This document shows positions 42,204 to 50,316 of a stretch of DNA of 64,000 bases, piece by piece (the stretch's first letter is position 1; each line of letters opens with the position of its first letter). The notes under the pieces are model-generated. The model saw only the letters and a program-made list of their open reading frames with translations. It ran no database searches and was not told the DNA's origin. The DNA is from Caulobacter segnis (GTDB lineage: Bacteria > Pseudomonadota > Alphaproteobacteria > Caulobacterales > Caulobacteraceae): positions 3,224,001-3,288,000 of the forward strand of contig NZ_CP096040.1 of NCBI RefSeq assembly GCF_023935105.1, written 5' to 3'. The translations under genes were made by a program, and so were the position numbers.

Positions 42204-42403
42204 TAATCGCTCCCGTTACTAAGCTTTACCATACGATTGCCGTGGTTATGCCGCTAGGTGTAGCCGGTAAATATCAAATCTCAATCGGATGCACTTGCCA
42301 AATCCGTTTCTTTGGCCACACTCCCCGCTGCCCGTCGACGCCGCGCCCTCTCAAATCGAGGTTGAGGACGTCTGGGCTTGGAACAACGGTGACGGCTTCG
42401 AAC
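42204..42403. promoter_or_regulatory. Divergent promoter region between vgrG and tssA
   Basis: This 200-bp gap must hold the promoter of the vgrG trio and that of tssA. The vgrG-proximal 70 bp are AT-rich (TAAATATCAAATCTCAATC near 42268-42286). The tssA reading frame stays open through it, but the protein family begins at the ATG at 42404. No clear sigma-54 element was found. Confidence 0.4.
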
Positions 42404-43417
42404 ATGGCGCTTGATCTCGGTCGACTGTTGGCGCCGGTCTCCGAAGCGGACCCCACGGGTCCCGATCTCGCCTACGACCCGGCGCGCTACGAGATCGAGC
42501 AGGCATTTGAAACCGAGGTCTCGATCGACGCCTCGGGCGTGGAGACTCAACCGTCCGAGGTCGACTGGCGTACGATCGTCGATCGCATCGTCGAGCAGAG
42601 CGACCGGACCAAGGATTTGTGGCTCGCGGCCTATCTGTGCCGGGCCGCCGCGCGCGCCGGACAGCTCGAGACGGTCGAGTTGGGCACGAGAAACCTCGCA
42701 GGCCTGCTTGAGACCTACTGGCCCAGCGTCCACCCAAGGCTCGAGGACTACGGGTTTCAGGGCCGCAAGGGCCCCTGCGACTCCCTGGTCAGCCAAGCGC
42801 AATTCCTCGCGCCGCTGCGCAAAATCACCCTGATCAGTCATCCGCGCCTTGGCCGCTACTCGATCGACGACTTCGAACGGTTCCGCTTGAGAGGTGAAAG
42901 CGAGGAAGGCTACGGAATGTTCCGCGCCGCCCTCGAGGATTTGCAATACGAGGGCCTGGACGACGTCATCCAACGCCTAGACGCGATCGAGAATAACCTC
43001 AGGCGCGCCGACTTGGTGCTGACGTCCAACGCCGACGACGTGGGCGGGACCAATTTCAAGGACGCCTACGACGCCCTCGGCCAGATGCGCCGCGCCATCC
43101 AGGCGTTCAGCCCGGAACCCGCGAAGCCAGAAACGTCGGAACCACCCACGCAGCCGCACGTTGCATCGTCAAGCTTTTCAAATGTCGCCGTCGTGGCGGC
43201 GCGTCTTGAGACGCGGGACGATGTCATCCGCGCTCTCGATGCGCTCAGCGACTACTACCAGCGCAAGGAGCCGGGACATCCGATCCTGACCCTGATGCGC
43301 CGCGCCAGGGAGTGGGTGGGTCAAGATTTTATGTCGATCCTCGAAGATATCGCCCCTGGCAGCCTTGATGAGGCCAGATCGGTTCTTCAATCTCGCAAGC
43401 AACGCGAACAGTCTTGA
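42404..43417 (+). CDS. tssA: T6SS protein TssA
   Basis: A 337-residue TssA with the ImpA N-terminal domain (LLAPVSEADPTGPDLAYDP, DLWLAAYLCRAAARAG, HPRLEDYG). A variable linker leads to a short C-terminal region (VIRALDALSDYYQRKEPGHP, MRRAREWVGQDFMSILEDI). This is the shorter TssA class. TssA caps the growing sheath-tube and helps recruit the baseplate. The start at 42404 was chosen because the family begins there; 54 extra codons upstream are not conserved in type. It opens the sheath-baseplate operon. Confidence 0.92.
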   Translation: MALDLGRLLAPVSEADPTGPDLAYDPARYEIEQAFETEVSIDASGVETQPSEVDWRTIVDRIVEQSDRTKDLWLAAYLCRAAARAGQLETVELGTRNLAGLLETYWPSVHPRLEDYGFQGRKGPCDSLVSQAQFLAPLRKITLISHPRLGRYSIDDFERFRLRGESEEGYGMFRAALEDLQYEGLDDVIQRLDAIENNLRRADLVLTSNADDVGGTNFKDAYDALGQMRRAIQAFSPEPAKPETSEPPTQPHVASSSFSNVAVVAARLETRDDVIRALDALSDYYQRKEPGHPILTLMRRAREWVGQDFMSILEDIAPGSLDEARSVLQSRKQREQS

Positions 43418-43504
43418 AATATTGTTACAACATCGCTTGACATCTCTTAGAGATCGAACAAGCCTTTAAATATCCACGTAAGCTCTAATTACGGGTGACT
43501 AATC
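43418..43504 (+). promoter_or_regulatory. Putative promoter for tssB-tssC-hcp
   Basis: The 87-bp gap is the most AT-rich inside the sheath operon. It contains a perfect TTGACA (43437-43442), followed directly by a short palindrome TCTC-TTA-GAGA (43443-43453) and a TTTAAATAT stretch (43466-43474). The -35 to TTTAAA distance is longer than ideal, so exact -10 placement is uncertain. A promoter here would raise expression of the abundant sheath and tube proteins. Confidence 0.45.
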
Positions 43505-44035
43505 ATGGCGTCGAATAAAGGCGGGCAACGGTTTATCAAAGAAAACCGCGCGCCCCGAGTCCACATTGAGTACGAAGTTGAAACCTTCGGCTCGCGCCAG
43601 AAGATTGAGTTGCCATTTGTGGTTGGCGTGATGTCCGATCTGTCCGGCAAGTCCAATGTCGAGAAGAAGCCGATGGACAAGCGCGACTTCGTCGAATTCG
43701 ACATGGACAACTTCGAACAGAAGATGGAAGCGATCGCGCCCCGCGCGGCGTTCACGGTCGAAAACACCCTCACGGGCGAGGGCAAGATCGGCGTCGACCT
43801 GACCTTCAAGTCGATGGAGGATTTCTCCCCCGGTCAGGTGGCCAAGAACGTGCCGGCCCTGGCCAAGCTGCTCGAGGCGCGCCAGCAGCTCAACGACCTG
43901 ATGCTCTACATGGACGGCAAGGACGGCGCTCAGGACCTGCTCGACAAGGTCCTCAAGGACGCCGAGCTGATGAAGGCCCTGGCCGCGGCCAAGCCGCCGG
44001 CCGAGGCCGACAAAGCCGCCGACAACAACGCTTAG
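43505..44035 (+). CDS. tssB: T6SS sheath small subunit TssB (VipA)
   Basis: A 176-residue contractile-sheath protein. The N-terminal region RVHIEYEVETFGSRQKIELPFVVGVMSDLSG (given by its parts VHIEYEV and LPFVVGVMSDLSG) is diagnostic, as are FVEFDMDNFEQKMEAI and LTFKSMEDFSPGQVAKNVP. It pairs with TssC to build the sheath around the Hcp tube. The tssC gene follows 16 bp later. Confidence 0.95.
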   Translation: MASNKGGQRFIKENRAPRVHIEYEVETFGSRQKIELPFVVGVMSDLSGKSNVEKKPMDKRDFVEFDMDNFEQKMEAIAPRAAFTVENTLTGEGKIGVDLTFKSMEDFSPGQVAKNVPALAKLLEARQQLNDLMLYMDGKDGAQDLLDKVLKDAELMKALAAAKPPAEADKAADNNA

Positions 44036-44051
44036 TCCAGGGAGCCCCTAG

Positions 44052-45545
44052 ATGGCAGAGACCCTTCAACAGACGGTCGCCCCGGCCAGCGACGAGACCG
44101 TCACGGTCGACGATTTCACGGCGCTGCTGCAGCGCGAGTTCAAGCCCAACACCGACGCAAAGCAGGCGCGGATCGAAGAGGCTGTCCGGACGCTGGCTCA
44201 GCAGGCCCTCGTCGACACCCAGATCATCGGCGGCGATGTCTTCTCGACCGTCGACGCCCTGAAGGCCGCGATCGATCGCAAGCTGACCGAGCAGGTCAAC
44301 AAGATCATTCACAACGCCGAATTCCAGAAGCTGGAATCCGCTTGGCGCGGCCTTTGGTACCTGGTTGGCAATACGCCGACGGGCAAGGACCTCAAGGTGC
44401 GCGTGCTCAACGTGTCCAAGGACGAGACCCGCAAGATGTTGCGGCAGTTCCGCGACGCGGCCTGGGATCAGAGCCCGCTGTTCAAGAAGATCTACGAGGC
44501 CGAGTTCGGCCAACTGGGCGGCCAGCCCTATGGCGCGTTCATCTGCGACTATGCGTTCGACCACACCGCGCCCGACATCGAGGTGATGAAGGGTCTGGCC
44601 AAGATCGGCGCGGCCGCCCACGCCCCGTTCATCGCCGCTGCCGACTCCGAACTGCTGGGCATGCAGAGCTGGCAGGAGCTGGCCAACCCGCGCGACATCG
44701 CCAAGCAGTTCGACGCCACCGACTACATGGCCTGGCGCTCGTTCCGCAATTCGAACGACAGCCGCTACATGGCGCTGACCCTGCCCCGTTTCCTGGGCCG
44801 TCCGCTCTATGGGGCCAACAGCGAGCCGGTCGAGGAGTTCGCCTTCGAGGAGGACACCGACGGCGGCCAGCACGACAATTATCTGTGGCTCAACGCGTCC
44901 TATGCGCTGGGCGTGCGGATCACCGAGGCCTTCAAGACCTATGGCTGGTGCACGCGAATCCGGGGCGTGGAGTCCGGCGGCACGGTCGAGGACCTGCCCA
45001 CGGCGATGTTCCCGACCGACGACGGCGCCCTCGACGCCAAGTGCCCGACCGAGATCGCCATCTCCGACCGGCGCGAGGCCGAACTGTCCAAGGCCGGCCT
45101 GATGGCCCTGGTGCATCGCAAGAACACCGACCAGGCCACCTTCATCGGCGCCCAGACCCTGCACGCCCCCAAGGCCTACGAGGACGCGGACGCCACGGCC
45201 AGCGCCAACCTGTCGGCCCGCCTGCCCTACATCTTCGCCAGCTGCCGGTTCGCCCACTATCTCAAGTGCATGGTGCGCGACTGGATCGGCAGCAGCCGCG
45301 AAGCCCCGGCCCTGACCAGCGACCTGCAGTCCTGGATCATGCAGTACGTGGACATGCAGCCCGACTTCTCGACCGAAGAAGACAAGGCTCGCAAGCCCCT
45401 GAAATCCGCCTCGGTGGATGTCATCCCCGACCCGGAAAACCCGGGCTACTACCGCGGCGTTTTCCGCATGGTGCCGCACTACCAACTCGAGGGGATGGAC
45501 GTGTCACTCAGCATGGTTTCGCGTCTCCCCAAGAGCGCGACCTAA
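44052..45545 (+). CDS. tssC: T6SS sheath large subunit TssC (VipB)
   Basis: The 497-residue protein is a full-length sheath subunit. Family landmarks are LESAWRGLWYLV, SPLFKKIYEAEFGQLGG, GAAAHAPFIAAAD, the LPRFLGRPLYG turn and the C-terminal YRGVFRMVPHYQLEGMDVSL. With TssB it forms the contractile helix disassembled by ClpV. It lies between tssB and hcp, the conserved order. A frame open on the same strand out of phase is a shadow. Confidence 0.96.
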   Translation: MAETLQQTVAPASDETVTVDDFTALLQREFKPNTDAKQARIEEAVRTLAQQALVDTQIIGGDVFSTVDALKAAIDRKLTEQVNKIIHNAEFQKLESAWRGLWYLVGNTPTGKDLKVRVLNVSKDETRKMLRQFRDAAWDQSPLFKKIYEAEFGQLGGQPYGAFICDYAFDHTAPDIEVMKGLAKIGAAAHAPFIAAADSELLGMQSWQELANPRDIAKQFDATDYMAWRSFRNSNDSRYMALTLPRFLGRPLYGANSEPVEEFAFEEDTDGGQHDNYLWLNASYALGVRITEAFKTYGWCTRIRGVESGGTVEDLPTAMFPTDDGALDAKCPTEIAISDRREAELSKAGLMALVHRKNTDQATFIGAQTLHAPKAYEDADATASANLSARLPYIFASCRFAHYLKCMVRDWIGSSREAPALTSDLQSWIMQYVDMQPDFSTEEDKARKPLKSASVDVIPDPENPGYYRGVFRMVPHYQLEGMDVSLSMVSRLPKSAT

Positions 45546-45580
45546 TCATCAGTAATCATTTCTCGTGAGGAGAACGCCTT

Positions 45581-46063
45581 ATGGCCGTGGATATGTTCCT
45601 GAAACTTGAAGGCATTAGTGGCGAGTCCAAGGACAGCACCCACAAGGGAGAGGTCGACGTCCTGGCCTGGAGCTGGGGCATGACGAATTCGGGCACCGCG
45701 CACGTCGGCGGCGGCGCGGGCGCCGGCAAGGTCAATGTCCAAGACCTCTCGTTCACGAAGTACGTCGATCTGGCCTCGGCTCCGCTGATGCTGGCCGCCG
45801 CCAACGGCAAGCACATCAGCAAGGCCACCCTGGTTGTGCGCAAGGCCGGCGAAAGCCCGCTGGAATACATCACCATCACCATGAGCGACGTGCTGGTGAC
45901 GTCGGTCTCGACGGGCGGCAGCGGCGGCGAGGATCGTCTCACCGAGAACGTCTCGCTGAACTTCGCCAAGGTCGAGGTCTCCTACAAGGAACAGTCGCAA
46001 GCCGGCAAGGCTGCCGGCACCGGCGACTTCAAGTGGGATATCGCGGGTAACGTGAAGTTCTAA
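45581..46063 (+). CDS. hcp: T6SS tube protein Hcp (TssD)
   Basis: A 160-residue Hcp: MAVDMFLKLEGISGESKDS, the VDVLAWSWGMTNSG strand, then KYVDLASAPLMLAAANGKH and the YITITMSDVLVTSVSTGGSG region. Hexamers stack into the secreted inner tube and can carry small effectors. There is no C-terminal fusion domain. It is preceded by TGAGGAGAACGCCTT, a strong ribosome site, consistent with high expression. It lies 35 bp after tssC. Confidence 0.96.
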   Translation: MAVDMFLKLEGISGESKDSTHKGEVDVLAWSWGMTNSGTAHVGGGAGAGKVNVQDLSFTKYVDLASAPLMLAAANGKHISKATLVVRKAGESPLEYITITMSDVLVTSVSTGGSGGEDRLTENVSLNFAKVEVSYKEQSQAGKAAGTGDFKWDIAGNVKF

Positions 46064-46091
46064 ACGGCCTGCGTCAGTTCTCGGCGAGATC

Positions 46092-46892
46092 ATGAAATCA
46101 ATGACGATGAACGCCGACGACCTGCTGCGCGCCGGTGATTTGGACGGCGCGCGCTCGGCCCTTGTCGAAAGGGTCAAGCGCGCGCCGGACGATCAGCCGG
46201 CCCGCATGTTTCTATTCCAGCTCTTCTGCATCCTCGGTGAATGGGACAAGGCCCTGGCCCAGCTGAAGGCCCTGACCCAGTTGTCGCCCGAAGCCCAGAT
46301 GCTGGCGGTCGCCTACAACACCGCGATCAAGGCCGAGCGCGAGCGCGAGGAGGCCTTCGCCGGCCGCGCCCCGCCAGCCCTGCTCGTCGGCGGCCAACCC
46401 TGGACAAGCGATCTGGCCACGGCGCTGGGCGCCGCGATCCAGGGCCGCCACGACGAGGCTCAGGCCGCGCGTGATCGCGCCTTCGACGCCGCGCCCGACA
46501 CGCCCGGACAGTTCAACGACCAGTCCTTCGACTGGATCGCCGACTCCGATCCGCGCTTTGGCCCGTCGTTCGAGGCCTTCGTCCACGGCCGCTGGGGGTT
46601 GATCCCCTTCGAGGCCATTTCCAAGATCACAAGCGAGGGTCCGCAGGATCTGCGTGACCTCGTGTGGCTGCCCGTCGAGATTGAATTCAAGACCGGCCAG
46701 TCCGTCGGCGCCCTGCTGCCGGCCCGCTATCCCGGCACGACCGGCGAAGCCGACGCGCAGTTGCTGCTGTCTCGCGCCAGCGACTGGCGCGACGCTCCTC
46801 TGGGCGATCAGGCCGTCGGCCAGAAGCTCTGGTCGCTCGGCGGCGGTGACGAGGTCGGCGTCCTGACCCTCCGCCGCCTGGTCCTGGCGTGA
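46092..46892 (+). CDS. tagJ: T6SS accessory protein TagJ (ImpE/SciE type)
   Basis: A 266-residue protein. The N-terminal helical repeats (LLRAGDLDGARSALVERVKRAP-type helix, FLFQLFCILGEWDKAL) belong to the ImpE family, and the C-terminal domain has FNDQSFDWIADSDPRFGPSFEAFV and YWVPFE-like RWGLIPFEAI. TagJ binds TssB and assists ClpV in sheath turnover in some systems. ATGs at 46092, 46101 or 46107 are all possible. It lies between hcp and tssE, and its stop overlaps the tssE start, as in the imp clusters of rhizobia. Confidence 0.9.
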   Translation: MKSMTMNADDLLRAGDLDGARSALVERVKRAPDDQPARMFLFQLFCILGEWDKALAQLKALTQLSPEAQMLAVAYNTAIKAEREREEAFAGRAPPALLVGGQPWTSDLATALGAAIQGRHDEAQAARDRAFDAAPDTPGQFNDQSFDWIADSDPRFGPSFEAFVHGRWGLIPFEAISKITSEGPQDLRDLVWLPVEIEFKTGQSVGALLPARYPGTTGEADAQLLLSRASDWRDAPLGDQAVGQKLWSLGGGDEVGVLTLRRLVLA

Positions 46893-47425
46893 TGGCGACA
46901 CGGATCAACCCCACCCTGTTCGACAAGCTGGTCGCCGACCTCGACATCGAGGGCGTGCGCGACGATCCCAAGATCGAGGCGGGCCAGGTCAGCCGCGCAT
47001 CGACCCTGCGGCTCTACCCGATCATGAAGCTGGAGCGCTTCAACGAGTCGGCCCTGCGGGCCACGGTGCTGCGCGAGCTGAACTGGATCCTCAACACCAC
47101 CCATCTCGGCTCGGTCCAGAACCTGAAGGCGTATCCCGAAGTGGCGACCTCGGTGTTGAACTACGGCGTGCCGGACATGGCCGGAAAGTTGCTGCAGCGC
47201 GGCGCGATCCAGGCCCGGGCTCGCGAGATCAAGGAAGGCATCCGCCGCTACGAGCCGCGCATCGCGCCGCGCCGCCTGGATGTCACGGCCGCCACCGCCG
47301 CCTCCAAGCCCAACGCCGTCACCTTCGTCATCCGCGCCGACGTCACCAGCGCCGTGAAGGCCCTGCCCGTCGAGTTCAAGACGGACGTTGAGATCGACAC
47401 CGGCTCAGCGACCCTGCGGGAGTAG
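46892..47425 (+). CDS. tssE: T6SS baseplate subunit TssE
   Basis: A 177-residue gp25/lysozyme-like baseplate protein. It contains LFDKLVADLD near the start, a central LRELNWILNTTHLGSVQ with YPEVATSVLNYGVPDMAGK, and VTFVIRADVTSAVKALPVEF toward the end. TssE sits in the wedge with TssF and TssG. The ATG at 46892 overlaps the previous stop; an adjacent GTG at 46889 is the only alternative. tssF follows 3 bp later. Confidence 0.93.
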   Translation: MATRINPTLFDKLVADLDIEGVRDDPKIEAGQVSRASTLRLYPIMKLERFNESALRATVLRELNWILNTTHLGSVQNLKAYPEVATSVLNYGVPDMAGKLLQRGAIQARAREIKEGIRRYEPRIAPRRLDVTAATAASKPNAVTFVIRADVTSAVKALPVEFKTDVEIDTGSATLRE

Positions 47426-47428
47426 CGC

Positions 47429-49294
47429 ATGGATCCCCGGCTGCTCAGGGCCTACAACGAAGAGCTGCTCTACCTGCGTGAGACGGCCAAGGAATTTGGC
47501 GAGGAATACGAGTCGGTCGCCGGGCGCCTGGGTCTCAACGCCCCCGCCGACACCGACCCGTATGTCGAGCGCCTGCTGGAAGGCGTGGCCTTCCTCGGCG
47601 CCCGGGTGAAGCTGAAGCTGCAGGACCAGTTCCCGGACTTCACCCAGCACCTGCTCAACGCCATCCAGCCGCACTACCTGGCCCCGACGCCATCGATGTG
47701 CGTTGTCGCGCTGGAGCCGCGCGAGGGCGATCACGCGATCGCCGCGGGGTTCAAGGTGCCGCGTCTGACCGAGCTGTCGGCCACGGGCCGGGACGATGCG
47801 GCCACGCCCGTGACCTTCCGCACGGGCCAGGACGTCACCCTGTGGCCCTTGCGGATCACCGAGGCCGAATATCTGCCGACCCGCGCGGCCGTGTCCGCCT
47901 ATGCCGGGGCGGCCGGCGTGCGGGCCGAGGCGGGCCTGCGCCTGAAATTCGCCGGCTTGGGTGGCATACCGCTGTCGGCTTTCGCGCCTGACACCCTGCC
48001 CATCTATCTGGACGGCTCCGAACTGGTGCCCGGCGAGCTCTATCGGCAGCTGATCGGCGATGCGGTGGCCATTGTCGCTCGCTCGGTGGACTCCGCGGCC
48101 GGCGCCGCGGCCTGGGTCAAGCTGCCAGTGGCAGAGCAGCATGGCTTCGAGGAAGACTGTGCCCTGCTGCCCAACGGCCGCCGCTCGTTCCGGGGCTATC
48201 GCATCCTCTCCGAATATTTCGCCTGCCCAGAGCGCTTCCTGTTCGTTCGGCTGCGCGAGCTGGGCAAGGCCTTCGCCGGTTGCCCAGGCGAGTGCGAAGT
48301 GGTGCTGCTGTTCAATCGCGCGGCCGGCGCGCTGGCCGGGGCGGTGTCGCCGGCCAATTTCCGGCTCTTCGCCACGCCGGCCATCAACCTGTTCGAAAAG
48401 CAGATCGACCGCGTGGCGATCAACGAATTCGACCACGAACACCAGCTGATCGCCGACCGCACCCGGCCGCTCGATTTCGAGGTCTATCGCGTCCTGGACG
48501 TCACCGCCTATTCGCAGAAGAACGGCGACGCCCGTCCGGTCGCGCCGCTGCACGCGTTCGGCAGCCTGCTGTACGACTGGAGCGAGGCGCTGTTCTACGT
48601 CACGCGCCTGCGCCACCGGCGGCTGTCGACCAAGGAACAGCGCCTGCGCCGCCGCGCCGACTATCTGGGCACCGAAACCTGGATCAGCTTGGTCGCGCCC
48701 GGTGAAGCCAAACGGCTGGAAGGCGTCTACGAACTGGGCGTGCGGGCCCTGGTCACCAACCGCGAGTTGGCCGAGAACCTGCGCGTGGGCGGAACCACGG
48801 ACTTCCGTACCAGCGGCATTCCGGTCAAGGCCGCGACGATCGTCCGCGCTCCCACCAAGCCGCGCCCGCCCATGGGCATCAGCGACGGGGCCTGGCGGGT
48901 CATCGGCCACCTGACGCCCAACTACGCCGCCTTCGCGCTCGATAACGACGACGACCCGTCGGTGCTGCGCGACCACCTGGCGCTCTATGGCCGCACCGAT
49001 GATCCGCATCTGCGCCGCCAGATCGATGGTGTCTTGGCCGTGCGCTCCGAGCCGGTGACGCGGCGCGTGCCCGGCGCCGGCCGCAGCGCCTTTGCCCGCG
49101 GCCAACGCCTACGCGTCAAGCTGGACGACGCGCCGTTCGAGAATGGCCGGATGTTCCTGTTCTCGGCGGTGCTGGAGCGGTTTCTCGGCGAATTCGCCAC
49201 GGTCAACGCCTTCACCGAAAGCGTTTTCGACAGCCCCCAGGAAGGAACCTTCGCGCAATGGCCCCCGAGAATGGGCGAACGTCGCAACATCTAG
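47429..49294 (+). CDS. tssF: T6SS baseplate subunit TssF
   Basis: A 621-residue TssF. The N terminus LRAYNEELLYLRETAKEFGEEY-type helix and VERLLEGVAFLGARVKLKL are diagnostic, as are FPDFTQHLLNAIQPHYLAP and FRGYRILSEYFACPERFLF in the centre and the LRVKLDDAPFENGRMFLFS end. Two copies with one TssG form the wedge core. Its last 37 bases overlap the tssG start, so the two are translationally coupled. Confidence 0.95.
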   Translation: MDPRLLRAYNEELLYLRETAKEFGEEYESVAGRLGLNAPADTDPYVERLLEGVAFLGARVKLKLQDQFPDFTQHLLNAIQPHYLAPTPSMCVVALEPREGDHAIAAGFKVPRLTELSATGRDDAATPVTFRTGQDVTLWPLRITEAEYLPTRAAVSAYAGAAGVRAEAGLRLKFAGLGGIPLSAFAPDTLPIYLDGSELVPGELYRQLIGDAVAIVARSVDSAAGAAAWVKLPVAEQHGFEEDCALLPNGRRSFRGYRILSEYFACPERFLFVRLRELGKAFAGCPGECEVVLLFNRAAGALAGAVSPANFRLFATPAINLFEKQIDRVAINEFDHEHQLIADRTRPLDFEVYRVLDVTAYSQKNGDARPVAPLHAFGSLLYDWSEALFYVTRLRHRRLSTKEQRLRRRADYLGTETWISLVAPGEAKRLEGVYELGVRALVTNRELAENLRVGGTTDFRTSGIPVKAATIVRAPTKPRPPMGISDGAWRVIGHLTPNYAAFALDNDDDPSVLRDHLALYGRTDDPHLRRQIDGVLAVRSEPVTRRVPGAGRSAFARGQRLRVKLDDAPFENGRMFLFSAVLERFLGEFATVNAFTESVFDSPQEGTFAQWPPRMGERRNI

Positions 49295-50316
49295 ACTTTC
49301 TCCGCCGAGCGGCGGGGCAAGCGCGGCGGTTCGGGCTGTTCGGGCTCCTGCGCGCGGCGGAGTCGCGCGCCATCGACCTGCCTCGGATCGGCGACGCCCG
49401 CCTTCCCTCTCAGAACCTGGTGGATCTCGCCCAAACCCCGGCGCTCGGTTTCCCCGGATCGACCCTGGACAGCATCACCCTCAAGGGCGGACGCGCTCGC
49501 GTTCAAGGCTACTGGCTCGGCCTGACCGGACCGATGGGGCCGCTGCCCCTGCACATGACCGAGTTCGCGCACTACGAGCGCCGCTACGCCAAGACCCACC
49601 CGTTCGGCCGGTTCCTGGACGTGCTGGCCGGGCGCATGCTGCAGTTCTTCTATCGCGCCTGGGCCGAGTCCAACCCCGCCGCCAATGCCGACCGTCCGCG
49701 CGACGATCGCTTCGCGGGCTATCTGGCGGCCCTGACCGGCGCGACCGACGGCGTGCGCGAGAACGCCGCGTTCCCGGCCCGCGCGCGCCTATACTATGCC
49801 GGCCTCTATGCCTCGCGACGCAGCGCCGCGGGGATCGAGGACGCGGTCGCCGACCTCGTCGGCGCGCCGGTGCGCCTGATCGAATATCAGCCCCGGTGGC
49901 GCGACATCGAGCCGGCCGATCAGACCCGCCTTGGCGGCGCCTTCAGCCAGCTGGGCGGCGACGCGGTCTGCGGCCGCCGCGTCAGCACCATCAGCGACGC
50001 CTACCGCATCGCCGTCCACGTCGACACCTATCGTGACTACGAGGACCTGATGCCCGGAGGCTCGCGCTTCGCCGTCGTGGCCGAGGCGTTGGATTCCTTC
50101 GCCCCCTCGCACCTGGAGTGGGACCTTGAGGTCGAGGTCAGCGAGGCGGCGATGCGCCCGACCGCCTTGGACGGCCGCGCGCGTCTCGGCTGGACCAGCT
50201 GGATGAACCCGCCGCTTGGCTGCGGCCCGCGCGCCGAGACGCGCTTGGGTCCCAGCGCCCGCCGCATCGCCCGAAACGTCGCCAAGAGTACGGCAGTCAC
50301 AAGAGGTGTCGCATGA
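49258..50316 (+). CDS. tssG: T6SS baseplate subunit TssG
   Basis: A 352-residue TssG. Family landmarks are LPRIGDARLPSQNLVDLA, YWLGLTGPMGPLPLHMTEF, RFLDVLAGRMLQFFYRAW and VDTYRDYEDLMPGG. It bridges the two TssF copies in the wedge. The ATG at 49258 lies inside tssF, and the stop overlaps the clpV start (ATGA). All of tssE-tssF-tssG-clpV is therefore tightly coupled. Confidence 0.94.
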   Translation: MAPENGRTSQHLDFLRRAAGQARRFGLFGLLRAAESRAIDLPRIGDARLPSQNLVDLAQTPALGFPGSTLDSITLKGGRARVQGYWLGLTGPMGPLPLHMTEFAHYERRYAKTHPFGRFLDVLAGRMLQFFYRAWAESNPAANADRPRDDRFAGYLAALTGATDGVRENAAFPARARLYYAGLYASRRSAAGIEDAVADLVGAPVRLIEYQPRWRDIEPADQTRLGGAFSQLGGDAVCGRRVSTISDAYRIAVHVDTYRDYEDLMPGGSRFAVVAEALDSFAPSHLEWDLEVEVSEAAMRPTALDGRARLGWTSWMNPPLGCGPRAETRLGPSARRIARNVAKSTAVTRGVA

